DNA from: Albirhodobacter sp048262715
Lineage (GTDB): Bacteria; Pseudomonadota; Alphaproteobacteria; Rhodobacterales; Rhodobacteraceae
Assembly (NCBI GenBank): GCA_048262715.1
Contig: JBLXEV010000010.1
Span: 124,001 to 188,000 of the forward strand
DNA length: 64,000 nucleotides
Direction of reading: 5' to 3'
In this document: positions 17,584 through 23,929 of the stretch, piece after piece
Layout of the letters: the number at the start of each line of letters is the position of its first letter
Position numbering within the stretch: position 1 is the stretch's first letter
Notes under the pieces: model-generated
What the model was told of the DNA's origin: nothing
Databases searched by the model: none
The model's input: the letters and a program-made list of their open reading frames with translations, nothing else
Translations under genes and position numbers: made by a program

Positions 17584-17799
17584 ATGGCACTCGCACAAAA
17601 CACACAGATCCTTGACGCAGGCATCGCGGCCCGTATCTCGGCAACCTTCGCAACGCTTTCGGATGCTTGGCAGCGCCGCCGCGTTTACCGTCAAACTCTT
17701 CGTGAGCTCAATGCTTTGACCTCGCGCGAGCTGGCAGACCTCGGTATGCACCGCTCGATGATTACCCGTGTGGCACTCGAAGCTGCCTTCGGCAAATAA
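17584..17799 (+). CDS. ccaF1: DUF1127 small protein, CcaF1-like, heading the CcsR RNA locus
   Basis: A 71-residue Arg-rich protein; the C-terminal 40 residues (RELNALTSRELADLGMHRSMI) are a DUF1127 domain. In Rhodobacter sphaeroides a DUF1127 protein (CcaF1) is encoded directly upstream of the CcsR1-4 sRNAs, is cotranscribed with them under stress sigma factors and binds RNA. The same layout is seen here: the first CcsR-type hairpin starts 10 bases after the stop codon. The promoter region was not resolved; an RpoH-type promoter is expected by analogy, not shown. The long basic N-terminal half distinguishes it from the shortest DUF1127 proteins. Confidence 0.85.
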   Translation: MALAQNTQILDAGIAARISATFATLSDAWQRRRVYRQTLRELNALTSRELADLGMHRSMITRVALEAAFGK

Positions 17800-17808
17800 G
17801 AATTCCTA

Positions 17809-17878
17809 AGGGCTCTCCTCCTCCTCCCTGAGCCCTCTGGATTAGCGGCACTCTCCTCCTCCTCCCTGAGGGTGCCGC
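17809..17878 (+). ncRNA. CcsR-type (cuckoo) sRNA 1: hairpins H1 and H2
   Basis: H1 pairs AGGGCTC (17809-17815) with GAGCCCT (17830-17836); H2 pairs GCGGCAC (17845-17851) with GTGCCGC (17872-17878). Both loops hold the same CTCCTCCTCCCT run, containing the CCUCCUCCC motif of CcsR/cuckoo RNAs. The RNA probably forms by processing of the ccaF1 transcript. There is no T-tract after H2. Confidence 0.82.
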
Positions 17879-17913
17879 ACATTATACCGGCCTTGATCGC
17901 CGGACACGAAAGC

Positions 17914-17985
17914 GAAGACCTCCTCCTCCTCCCTGAGGTCTCGTGATGAAGGCGGCGCCCTCCTCCTCCTCCCTGAGGGCGCCGC
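17914..17985 (+). ncRNA. CcsR-type sRNA 2: hairpins H3 and H4
   Basis: H3 is a 7-bp stem with one bulge (CGA-A-GACC / GGTCTCG, 17914-17943). H4 is a strong 9-bp stem GCGGCGCCC / GGGCGCCGC (17952-17960, 17977-17985), extendable by TC/GA. Both loops carry the CCUCCUCCC motif. A T-rich stretch (CTCTTTCT) follows about 10 bases on. A spacer of about 80 bases then separates this pair from the next. Confidence 0.82.
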
Positions 17986-18064
17986 GCTTCGCCTCTTTCT
18001 GCCGCGGAACAAATTCGCCGGAGAGAGGTTGTGTTCAAAGATCGAGACCAAACGAGACGCGAAA

Positions 18065-18133
18065 GGCCCTCTCCTCCTCCCTGGGCCGATCGTTTAGCGC
18101 CGCTCTCCTCCTCCTCCTCCCTGAGGGTGGCGC
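18065..18133 (+). ncRNA. CcsR-type sRNA 3: hairpins H5 and H6
   Basis: H5 pairs GGCCC (18065-18069) with GGGCC (18083-18087) and has the shortest pyrimidine loop. H6 pairs GCGCCGC (18097-18103) with GTGGCGC (18127-18133), including one G-T wobble, and has one extra CTC unit in its loop. Same CCUCCUCCC loop motif. Confidence 0.8.
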
Positions 18134-18146
18134 ACCCCATACCGAA

Positions 18147-18222
18147 GGCCTCCTCCTCCTCCCTGAGGCCAACGGGTAAAAAGCGGCGGCACCCCTCCTC
18201 CTCCCTGGGTGCCGCCGTTTTG
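18147..18222 (+). ncRNA. CcsR-type sRNA 4: hairpins H7 and H8, with terminator
   Basis: H7 pairs GGCCTC (18147-18152) with GAGGCC (18165-18170). H8 is a perfect 11-bp stem CGGCGGCACCC / GGGTGCCGCCG (18184-18194, 18207-18217) followed by TTTTGCTTTTC, a strong Rho-independent terminator that likely ends the whole ccaF1-CcsR transcript. Confidence 0.85.
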
Positions 18223-18390
18223 CTTTTCTCCCCCTGATATCTGTGACCTGCGCGGGAATGGCTGTCGGCCAGTCGCAACCCCATGCGCCGAAATCTTGGC
18301 GCGCATGTTTGGGGGGCGGGATGTCTGCTTGCTTTTTGCGTGCGTGTGCCGCAGGACGGGGCAACCTTTTCTCCAGAACCGGAGGCCGAA

Positions 18391-19167
18391 ATGCTGTCCT
18401 ACCAACATATCTACCATGCCGGAAACCTGGCCGATCTGCACAAGCACGGGCTGATCGCGCATATGCTCGACTATATGACGCGCAAAGAGAAGCCGATGTC
18501 CTACCTCGAGACGCATGCGGGGCGCGGCCTCTACCAGCTTGACGCGATTGAAGCGATCAAAACGGGGGAGGCGGCGCAAGGCATGTCCAAGCTCGCGAAG
18601 TTTTACCCGCCCGAGCACCCCTATACCAAGGTCGTTGCCAAAACCCGCGCCGAACATGGCGCGAGCGCTTATCCCGGCTCGCCGTTGATCGCCGCGAATA
18701 TCCTGCGGATGACCGATACGATCCATCTTTGTGATCTGCATCCGCAGGAGTTCGCCGCGCTGCGCGACGCGATGAAGCCCTTTGGCGGGATCTTCCACCA
18801 GAAAGACGGGCTGGAGATGGCGCTCGCGCTGACCCCGCCCAGCCCGCGCCGTGGGATGATGGTGATCGACCCCTCTTATGAGATGAAATCCGACTATGCG
18901 GTGATTCCGCGCCGCCTGTTCCAGATCTGGCGCAAGTGGAATGTCGGTACCGTGGCGCTTTGGTATCCGGTTCTGGCCTCAGGCGCAGAGCGCGAGATGG
19001 TGAAGGTGCTCAAAGAGTGCTTCCCGATCGGGATGAGTTCGGAGGTTCGCTTCCCGCCCGCGCGCGAAGGCCATGGCATGATCGGCTCGGGGATGTTCAT
19101 CCTCAACGCGCCCTATGGCACCGAAGAAGAGGCTCGCCGGATTGAGGGCCATTTCCGCAAGCTCTAA
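18391..19167 (+). CDS. rlmJ: 23S rRNA (adenine2030-N6)-methyltransferase RlmJ
   Basis: A 258-residue SAM-dependent enzyme that methylates A2030 of 23S rRNA. It shows the N-terminal YQHIYHAGNLADLHKH signature, ETHAGRGLY (SAM region) and the catalytic DPSYE (from D160; DPPYE in E. coli). The ATG at 18391 has a GGAGG site and the conserved N-terminus; the frame extends upstream without support. It is separated from the CcsR terminator by about 170 bases. Confidence 0.94.
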   Translation: MLSYQHIYHAGNLADLHKHGLIAHMLDYMTRKEKPMSYLETHAGRGLYQLDAIEAIKTGEAAQGMSKLAKFYPPEHPYTKVVAKTRAEHGASAYPGSPLIAANILRMTDTIHLCDLHPQEFAALRDAMKPFGGIFHQKDGLEMALALTPPSPRRGMMVIDPSYEMKSDYAVIPRRLFQIWRKWNVGTVALWYPVLASGAEREMVKVLKECFPIGMSSEVRFPPAREGHGMIGSGMFILNAPYGTEEEARRIEGHFRKL

Positions 19168-19222
19168 GCGGGTCGCGGCTGGAAGATAGGGAAGGGGGCG
19201 CTGCCCCCTCGGGCTTTGCCCT

Positions 19223-19253
19223 CACCCCCGGGATATTTACGGCAACCAGAATG
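19223..19253. repeat. Intergenic element, copy 4 (half)
   Basis: CACCCCCGGGATATTTACGGCAACCAGAA-type copy after rlmJ, same orientation as the left arm of copy 1. A GGGGGC-gct-GCCCCC hairpin just upstream (about 19195-19209) may also help terminate rlmJ. Confidence 0.65.
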
Positions 19254-19310
19254 GCCTTTTCGGGCGCTCTCGTCGAAAGACGGGGGCGCTTTTGCGTTTG
19301 GGGTCTCAAA

Positions 19311-19371
19311 CGGGATTTTATGGGACGCGGCTGCCGGGTTTGGTCGCGCTATGGGATTTGACGGGAATGGG
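19311..19371 (+). other. Two pairs of 10-bp-spaced (C/T)GGGA repeats, possible MraZ boxes
   Basis: CGGGATTTTA-TGGGACGCGG (19311-19330) and TGGGATTTGA-CGGGAATGGG (19352-19371) each hold two GGGA units exactly 10 bases apart. E. coli MraZ binds TGGG repeats of the same period upstream of mraZ. The position, about 650-700 bases before mraZ, is farther than in E. coli, so this is a weak call. Confidence 0.25.
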
Positions 19372-19384
19372 CGCAAGGCGCGGC

Positions 19385-19444
19385 GAGTCACGCCGAATCA
19401 CTGGCGCGTGACTCGCTGTGATTCAGGCGTGATTCATGAGATTC
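19385..19444. promoter_or_regulatory. Cluster of six phased GANTC (CcrM) sites in the dcw leader region
   Basis: GAGTC, GAATC, GACTC and three GATTC sites start at 19385, 19395, 19410, 19420, 19431 and 19440, spaced 10, 15, 10, 11 and 9 bases. The first two are inverted (GAGTCAC, GAATCAC) relative to the next three (GTGACTC, GTGATTC, GTGATTC). A perfect inverted repeat GCGAGTCACG / CGTGACTCGC lies within it. GANTC is the target of the alphaproteobacterial cell-cycle methylase CcrM. It could also be the operator of a protein with 10-bp-periodic binding. Confidence 0.55.
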
Positions 19445-19533
19445 GACGCAAGTGGTGGCGAGAGATGTGGTCTTCTTGGCAACGCCCGCCAAAAAAAATG
19501 GGAAATTATGGCCTGAGGCGGGCTGGGGTGCGC

Positions 19534-19562
19534 TTGACTATATCTAGTGTTGGTTCTGATTG
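19534..19562 (+). promoter_or_regulatory. Candidate promoter start for the dcw leader
   Basis: TTGACT (19534-19539) is a good -35 hexamer. The -10 about 17 bases on (TGATTG) is poor, so the call rests on the -35 and on the position upstream of the leader terminator. Confidence 0.25.
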
Positions 19563-19568
19563 AATTCG

Positions 19569-19918
19569 ACTACTCCTGCGATTTCCTAGCCGGATCGGCG
19601 CTACAATCCCTTGTTTTTCGGGGTCTCTTTGCACCAGATCTGGGCGGAAGTGGGGCAAATTCCTGTTGCTTCCCATGAATTCCCATGGCATCCCTTGTTC
19701 ATCGAGAAGACGGGCTCACGAGGCGGCAAGACCTCGAAGGCGAAAATAGCAGGTATCATACAGGCACCCGCTTCACGACAAAGAGAGATCCGGCGCGCGA
19801 GCGAGCAGACATCCCCCCAGGTGGCGCGCGCAGTCGGACATAGCCCAGAAAATGGGCGCCCAGAAATGGGACAGAGAGCGGCGGATCGAGCAGTGGCAGC
19901 AGCTCGATCCGCCCTTTT
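19569..19918 (+). ncRNA. UpsM-like RNA: terminated 5' leader of the dcw transcript
   Basis: In Rhodobacter sphaeroides the abundant sRNA UpsM arises by premature termination within the mraZ 5' UTR. Here the mraZ leader contains a strong terminator ending at 19918, about 100 bases before mraZ, in the matching place. Two small tandem hairpins (CCCA-gaaaa-TGGG at 19844-19856 and CCCA-gaaa-TGGG at 19859-19870) precede it. The 3' end is well supported; the 5' end is a guess from the TTGACT element and could be up to 150 bases further downstream. Confidence 0.55.
19880..19918 (+). terminator. Strong intrinsic terminator inside the mraZ leader
   Basis: A perfect 12-bp stem GGCGGATCGAGC (19880-19891) / GCTCGATCCGCC (19902-19913), 10-base loop, then CTTTT. 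It lies upstream of mraZ, so full dcw transcription from an upstream promoter needs read-through. Confidence 0.85.
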
Positions 19919-19943
19919 CCGTTCTGGGTGATTGGAACGATTT

Positions 19944-19982
19944 TTGGGGCATCCGCCTCGCCCAACATTTGGGGCATCCGCC
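19944..19982 (+). repeat. Direct repeat between leader terminator and mraZ
   Basis: TTGGGGCATCCGCC occurs at 19944-19957 and again at 19969-19982, 25 bases apart start to start, between the leader terminator and the mraZ ribosome site. No protein-binding family was recognised. Confidence 0.6.
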
Positions 19983-20015
19983 CCGGAGAAACAGCAGTGA
20001 ACTGAGGGACGCCAC

Positions 20016-20534
20016 GTGGCACGCAGGTTCAGAGGATCGGAGACCTTCAAGGTGGACGCGAAAGGTCGCGTTTCCATCCCGGCTTCGTTCCGCCGTGTCA
20101 TTGAAGCTTGCGACCCGAATTGGACCACCGGATCCCGCCCGAATATCGTGATCGTCTACGGCGGCGCGGATCGCAGTTTCCTCGAAGTTTACACAATGGA
20201 AGCGATCGAGGAGATCGACCAGCAGATCGACCTGATGCAGCGCGGCTCGGTCGAGCGCAATGAGATCGAAGAGCTGATGTATGGCCAATCGCATGAGGCC
20301 AATATCGATGACGATGGCCGTCTCGTGCTGCCGCAAAAGCTGCGCGAAAAGATCGCCCTTGATAAGGAGGCTTTCTTCGTCTCCTCGGGGACCTCTTTCA
20401 AGATCTGGGATCCCGTGACATATGAGCGCGAGCAAGCGGCCATCGCGGCGGCGCGCGCCACGGAGCGGCCCAAAGGCTATGATCCGCTGGTGAACCTACC
20501 AAACCTTCCTGCACAAAATCCCTCGGGGGCCTGA
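20016..20534 (+). CDS. mraZ: Transcriptional regulator MraZ
   Basis: A 172-residue protein with two AbrB-like SpoVT/MraZ domains, each with the DxxGR signature: DAKGRVSIP (about 14-22) and DDDGRLVLP (about 98-106). MraZ forms rings and regulates the dcw operon by binding short repeats upstream of itself. The start is GTG at 20016 with a GAGGGA site. The C-terminal tail makes it longer than E. coli MraZ (152). Its TGA overlaps the rsmH ATG by one base. Confidence 0.95.
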   Translation: MARRFRGSETFKVDAKGRVSIPASFRRVIEACDPNWTTGSRPNIVIVYGGADRSFLEVYTMEAIEEIDQQIDLMQRGSVERNEIEELMYGQSHEANIDDDGRLVLPQKLREKIALDKEAFFVSSGTSFKIWDPVTYEREQAAIAAARATERPKGYDPLVNLPNLPAQNPSGA

Positions 20535-21523
20535 TGTCTGACGAAAACCGCCCCCATATCCCCGTTTTGTTGCGACCGCTCCTCGGGGCGGTTTCGCCTA
20601 TTTCCGGGCTTTGGTGTGATGGCACGTTCGGGGCAGGGGGCTATACGCGCGGTTTGTTGGAAGCGGGCGCGGATAGGGTGATCGGGGTCGACCGTGATCC
20701 GAGCGTGTTCGAGATGGCAAAAGCCTGGCGCGACCAGTATGGTGACCGTCTGATCGAGCAAGAGGGCACTTTCTCCGAAATGGATAGCTACGCCCATGCG
20801 GTTGATCCGGCTGGGCTGGACGGGGTCGTGCTCGATCTGGGCGTCTCCTCGATGCAACTCGATCAATCCGAGCGCGGTTTCTCGTTCATGCGCGAAGGGC
20901 CGCTTGATATGCGGATGGGCAACACGGGCCCGACCGCTGCCGATCTGCTGAACAGTGCCGATGAGGGCGAGATCGCAGATATTCTCTACCATTACGGCGA
21001 GGAGCGCGCGTCGCGCAAAATCGCCCGCGCGATTGTGGCCGCGCGGCCGCTGACCACGACAAAACAGCTCGTGGCGGTGATCGAGAAATGCCTGCCGCGC
21101 CCGAAGCCGAACCAATCCCACCCCGCCACGCGGTCGTTCCAAGCGATCCGGATTTGGGTGAATGACGAATTTGGCCAATTGATCGAAGGGCTTGAAGCCG
21201 CCGAACGCGCGCTCAAGCCGGGCGGTCAACTGGCTGTTGTGACGTTCCATTCTCTGGAGGACCGCGTTGTGAAACGCTTCCTCCTTGCGCGCTCGGGGCG
21301 CGCTGCTGGGGGCTCGCGCTATGCGCCCCAGCAAGACGCCGTGGAGCCAGCGTTCGAGTTGCGCACGCGGAAATCCGTCGGCCCCGACGAAGAAGAGCTG
21401 GCGGATAACCCGCGCTCGCGTTCGGCCAAACTGCGCGTTGCAATCCGCACCGAATTCACCCCCGCGCCTACGCCTCGCGCGGGCTTGGGCTTGCCCGCTC
21501 CCGTGCTCAAAGGAGATCGTTGA
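20534..21523 (+). CDS. rsmH: 16S rRNA (cytosine1402-N4)-methyltransferase RsmH
   Basis: A 329-residue SAM enzyme modifying C1402 in the ribosomal P site. Motifs: HIPVLLRPLL, DGTFGAGGYTRGLL (SAM), VLDLGVSSMQLDQSERGFSF, and the C-terminal VVTFHSLEDRVVKRF. Standard dcw position, coupled by one-base overlaps to mraZ and ftsL. Confidence 0.97.
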   Translation: MSDENRPHIPVLLRPLLGAVSPISGLWCDGTFGAGGYTRGLLEAGADRVIGVDRDPSVFEMAKAWRDQYGDRLIEQEGTFSEMDSYAHAVDPAGLDGVVLDLGVSSMQLDQSERGFSFMREGPLDMRMGNTGPTAADLLNSADEGEIADILYHYGEERASRKIARAIVAARPLTTTKQLVAVIEKCLPRPKPNQSHPATRSFQAIRIWVNDEFGQLIEGLEAAERALKPGGQLAVVTFHSLEDRVVKRFLLARSGRAAGGSRYAPQQDAVEPAFELRTRKSVGPDEEELADNPRSRSAKLRVAIRTEFTPAPTPRAGLGLPAPVLKGDR

Positions 21524-21894
21524 TGCGAAATTTCGTCTATCTTCTGACGGCCTGCGCAGTGATGGGGTTGGCGTTTTGGGCCTACCGCGAAAACTACCGC
21601 ACGCAGGACGAGCTGTCGAAAATGTCGCGTCTGCAATCGGAAATCGCGGGGCTGCGCGAGGGGCTTTCGGTGCTCAAGGCGGAATGGGCCTATCTCAACC
21701 GTCCTGACCGGCTGCGCGAGCTTGCCAACCTCAATTTCGAGAGTCTGAGCCTGTTGCCGATGGCGCCAGAGCAATTCGGCGCGGTGAGCCAAGTGTCCTT
21801 CCCTGCGCCGGAGGCTGAGGCCGCGCTGGCAGGGAATTTGCCGATTCTGAACCCGATTGATCTATCCGCCGACAATCAGGAGGCCGCCCAATGA
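21523..21894 (+). CDS. ftsL: Cell division protein FtsL
   Basis: A 123-residue bitopic protein: one N-terminal transmembrane helix (about 3-19) followed by a heptad-like periplasmic coil (ELSKMSRLQSEIAGLREGLSVLKAEW), as expected for the FtsQLB partner. The identification rests on topology and position between rsmH and ftsI. ATG 21523 overlaps the rsmH stop by one base. The C-terminal 35 residues are Pro/Ala-rich. Confidence 0.88.
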   Translation: MRNFVYLLTACAVMGLAFWAYRENYRTQDELSKMSRLQSEIAGLREGLSVLKAEWAYLNRPDRLRELANLNFESLSLLPMAPEQFGAVSQVSFPAPEAEAALAGNLPILNPIDLSADNQEAAQ

Positions 21895-23678
21895 TCCGCA
21901 CCCCGCTGCGCCCCTTGGCGCGCATTCTTGATGCCCGTGAGAAGGGCGAAAGCCTTGAGGCGATTGAGCGCGAGAATATTCGTCTGCGTGGCGAAGCTGT
22001 GCGCGACAAGGTGCGCTCGCGGGCGCAGGGGCGGTTGCTGATCCTAGGGGCGATCTTCTTGGGCTCGTTCATCACTGTTGGCGCGCGGATGGGCACGCTC
22101 GCAGCCTCCGCCCCGCAAGAGCCGCAGATTGCCACCGCAGGCCAGACGATCGTTGCAGGCCGCGCCGATATCACTGACCGCAAGGGCCGGATCTTGGCGA
22201 CCAACCTGCTGACGCATTCGCTTTATGCGCAGCCGCGGCTGATGGTCGATCCGGAGCGCGTGGCGCTGGAACTGGGTGAGATTTTCCCCGATCTTGATGT
22301 GGCGCGGCTTACAAAAGATCTGACAGGCTCGCGTAAGTTCCTTTGGATCAAGAAGAAACTCTCTCCCGAGCAGATGCAGGCCGTGCATGATATCGGCGAT
22401 CCGGGCTTGCTGTTTGGTCCGCGCGAGATGCGGCTTTATCCCAACGGCCCGATTGCGTCGCATATTCTGGGCGGCGCGCGGTTTGGCAATGAGGGCGTCT
22501 CCTCGGCCGAGGTTTTGGGCGTTGCGGGTGTTGAGAAAGCGTTTGATGGCTGGCTGCGCGATCCCGCCAATGGCGGCGCACCGCTTCAGCTTTCGATTGA
22601 TCTCACGGTGCAATCGATCTTGGAAGAAGTCCTTGATGGCGGCATGAAGCTGATGAACGCCAAAGGCGCTACGGCGGTGATGATCGAGGTAAAAACGGGT
22701 GAGATCGTCGCGATGGCGAGCCTGCCTGATTTCGATCCCAATGACCGCCCGACACCGCTATTGAAGGGTGATCCCTCCGATAGCCCGCTGTTCAACCGCG
22801 CGGTGCAGGGGTTGTATGAGCTTGGCTCCTGCTTCAAGATTTTTGCGGTGGCGCAGGCAATGCAGCTTGGCCTCGTGAACCCGCAGACGATGATCGCCTC
22901 GAAATCGCCGATGCAATACGGGCGTTTCAAGATCCGCGATTTCCACAATTACGGCGACCAGCTTTCGGTCACCGATATCATCGTGAAATCGTCAAATATC
23001 GGCACCGCGCGCATCGCGCAGCTTATCGGCCCCGAGCGCCAGAAGGAATTCCTCGGGCAGCTCGGTTTTCTTAAGGCGACCTCGGTTGAGTTGATCGAAG
23101 CACCGACAGGCCGTCCGATCCTGCCGCAGAAATGGTCGGAGATTTCGTCGATGACGATCTCTTACGGCCACGGGCTTTCAGCCTCGCCGCTGCACCTCGC
23201 CGCGGCCTATGCGACGCTGGCCAATGGCGGGCGCAAAGTCACGCCGACGTTGGTGCATTCGGAAGATCCCGAGGTGATCGCATCGCGGTTCGGCCCGCAA
23301 GTCGTGGAGCCGCATATCGCTGCTGAGAGCCTGAAAATGATGCGGGCCGTTGTGACGCGCGGCACAGCCTCCTTCGGGGATGTGAAGGGCTATGAGGTCG
23401 CAGCGAAAACAGGCTCTGCCGATAAGGTGAAGCCGACAGGTGGGTATTATAAAGACAAGGTGATCGGCACATTCGCGGGCATGTTCCCGGCCTCCAATCC
23501 CGAGTATGTGCTGGTGCTGACGTTGGATGAGGCGGTGGAAACCTCCGGCCCGATCCCGCGCCGCACAGCAGGCTGGACCGCCGTTCCCGTCGCCGCCGAG
23601 GTCATTCGCCGGACAGCACCTGTGCTTGGCTTGCGTCCGATTGAGTCGCTCGAAGGGATCACCTTGGTCAATAACTGA
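21891..23678 (+). CDS. ftsI: Septal peptidoglycan transpeptidase FtsI (PBP3)
   Basis: A 595-residue class B penicillin-binding protein of the divisome, crosslinking septal murein. A transmembrane helix lies near residues 45-65, then the PBP dimerisation domain (ADITDRKGRILATNL). The transpeptidase has all catalytic motifs: SCFK (about 312-315) as SxxK, SSN as SxN and KTGSA as KTG. Cys in the second position of SxxK is unusual. It overlaps ftsL by ATGA. It needs donor stems normally ending in D-Ala-D-Ala, which matters given the murF and ddl observations here. Confidence 0.96.
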   Translation: MIRTPLRPLARILDAREKGESLEAIERENIRLRGEAVRDKVRSRAQGRLLILGAIFLGSFITVGARMGTLAASAPQEPQIATAGQTIVAGRADITDRKGRILATNLLTHSLYAQPRLMVDPERVALELGEIFPDLDVARLTKDLTGSRKFLWIKKKLSPEQMQAVHDIGDPGLLFGPREMRLYPNGPIASHILGGARFGNEGVSSAEVLGVAGVEKAFDGWLRDPANGGAPLQLSIDLTVQSILEEVLDGGMKLMNAKGATAVMIEVKTGEIVAMASLPDFDPNDRPTPLLKGDPSDSPLFNRAVQGLYELGSCFKIFAVAQAMQLGLVNPQTMIASKSPMQYGRFKIRDFHNYGDQLSVTDIIVKSSNIGTARIAQLIGPERQKEFLGQLGFLKATSVELIEAPTGRPILPQKWSEISSMTISYGHGLSASPLHLAAAYATLANGGRKVTPTLVHSEDPEVIASRFGPQVVEPHIAAESLKMMRAVVTRGTASFGDVKGYEVAAKTGSADKVKPTGGYYKDKVIGTFAGMFPASNPEYVLVLTLDEAVETSGPIPRRTAGWTAVPVAAEVIRRTAPVLGLRPIESLEGITLVNN

Positions 23679-23870
23679 GGTAGCCTCGGCAGCGCACCCC
23701 ATCTGAAAGCGTGCTGTTGTCACGCGAATATTGTGTTGCTGGTGTTTGCTGCTCAGGCGCGTCTCTTTGTTTTCTGCAGGATCTTTGCGCAGGGATTGAG
23801 GATGTGCGGGCTTTCAGATTGGGCGATCTGCGGGCATGACCGCTTTCCGCCGATCCGCCGTGCTGTGGAA

Positions 23871-23898
23871 TTGACGTTTGGGCTGCGCTCCCTGATAA
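23871..23898 (+). promoter_or_regulatory. Candidate promoter upstream of murE
   Basis: TTGACG (23871-23876), 16-base spacer, TGATAA (23893-23898), 32 bases before the murE ATG, in the 251-base gap between ftsI and murE. This gap breaks the otherwise overlapping gene chain. Confidence 0.35.
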
Positions 23899-23929
23899 CC
23901 GAAGAAAATCGAGGCAAGGGACAGATATT

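Noticed and set aside
17800..18222. CRISPR-like array of short repeats upstream of rlmJ
   Set aside because: The common unit is a pyrimidine loop flanked by different self-complementary stems, with irregular spacing and no cas genes; it fits CcsR hairpins instead.
17691..18284. Long minus-strand reading frame rich in Glu/Gly/Arg over the hairpin array
   Set aside because: It is only the translation of the CTC-repeat loops on the reverse strand; no start signal or family.
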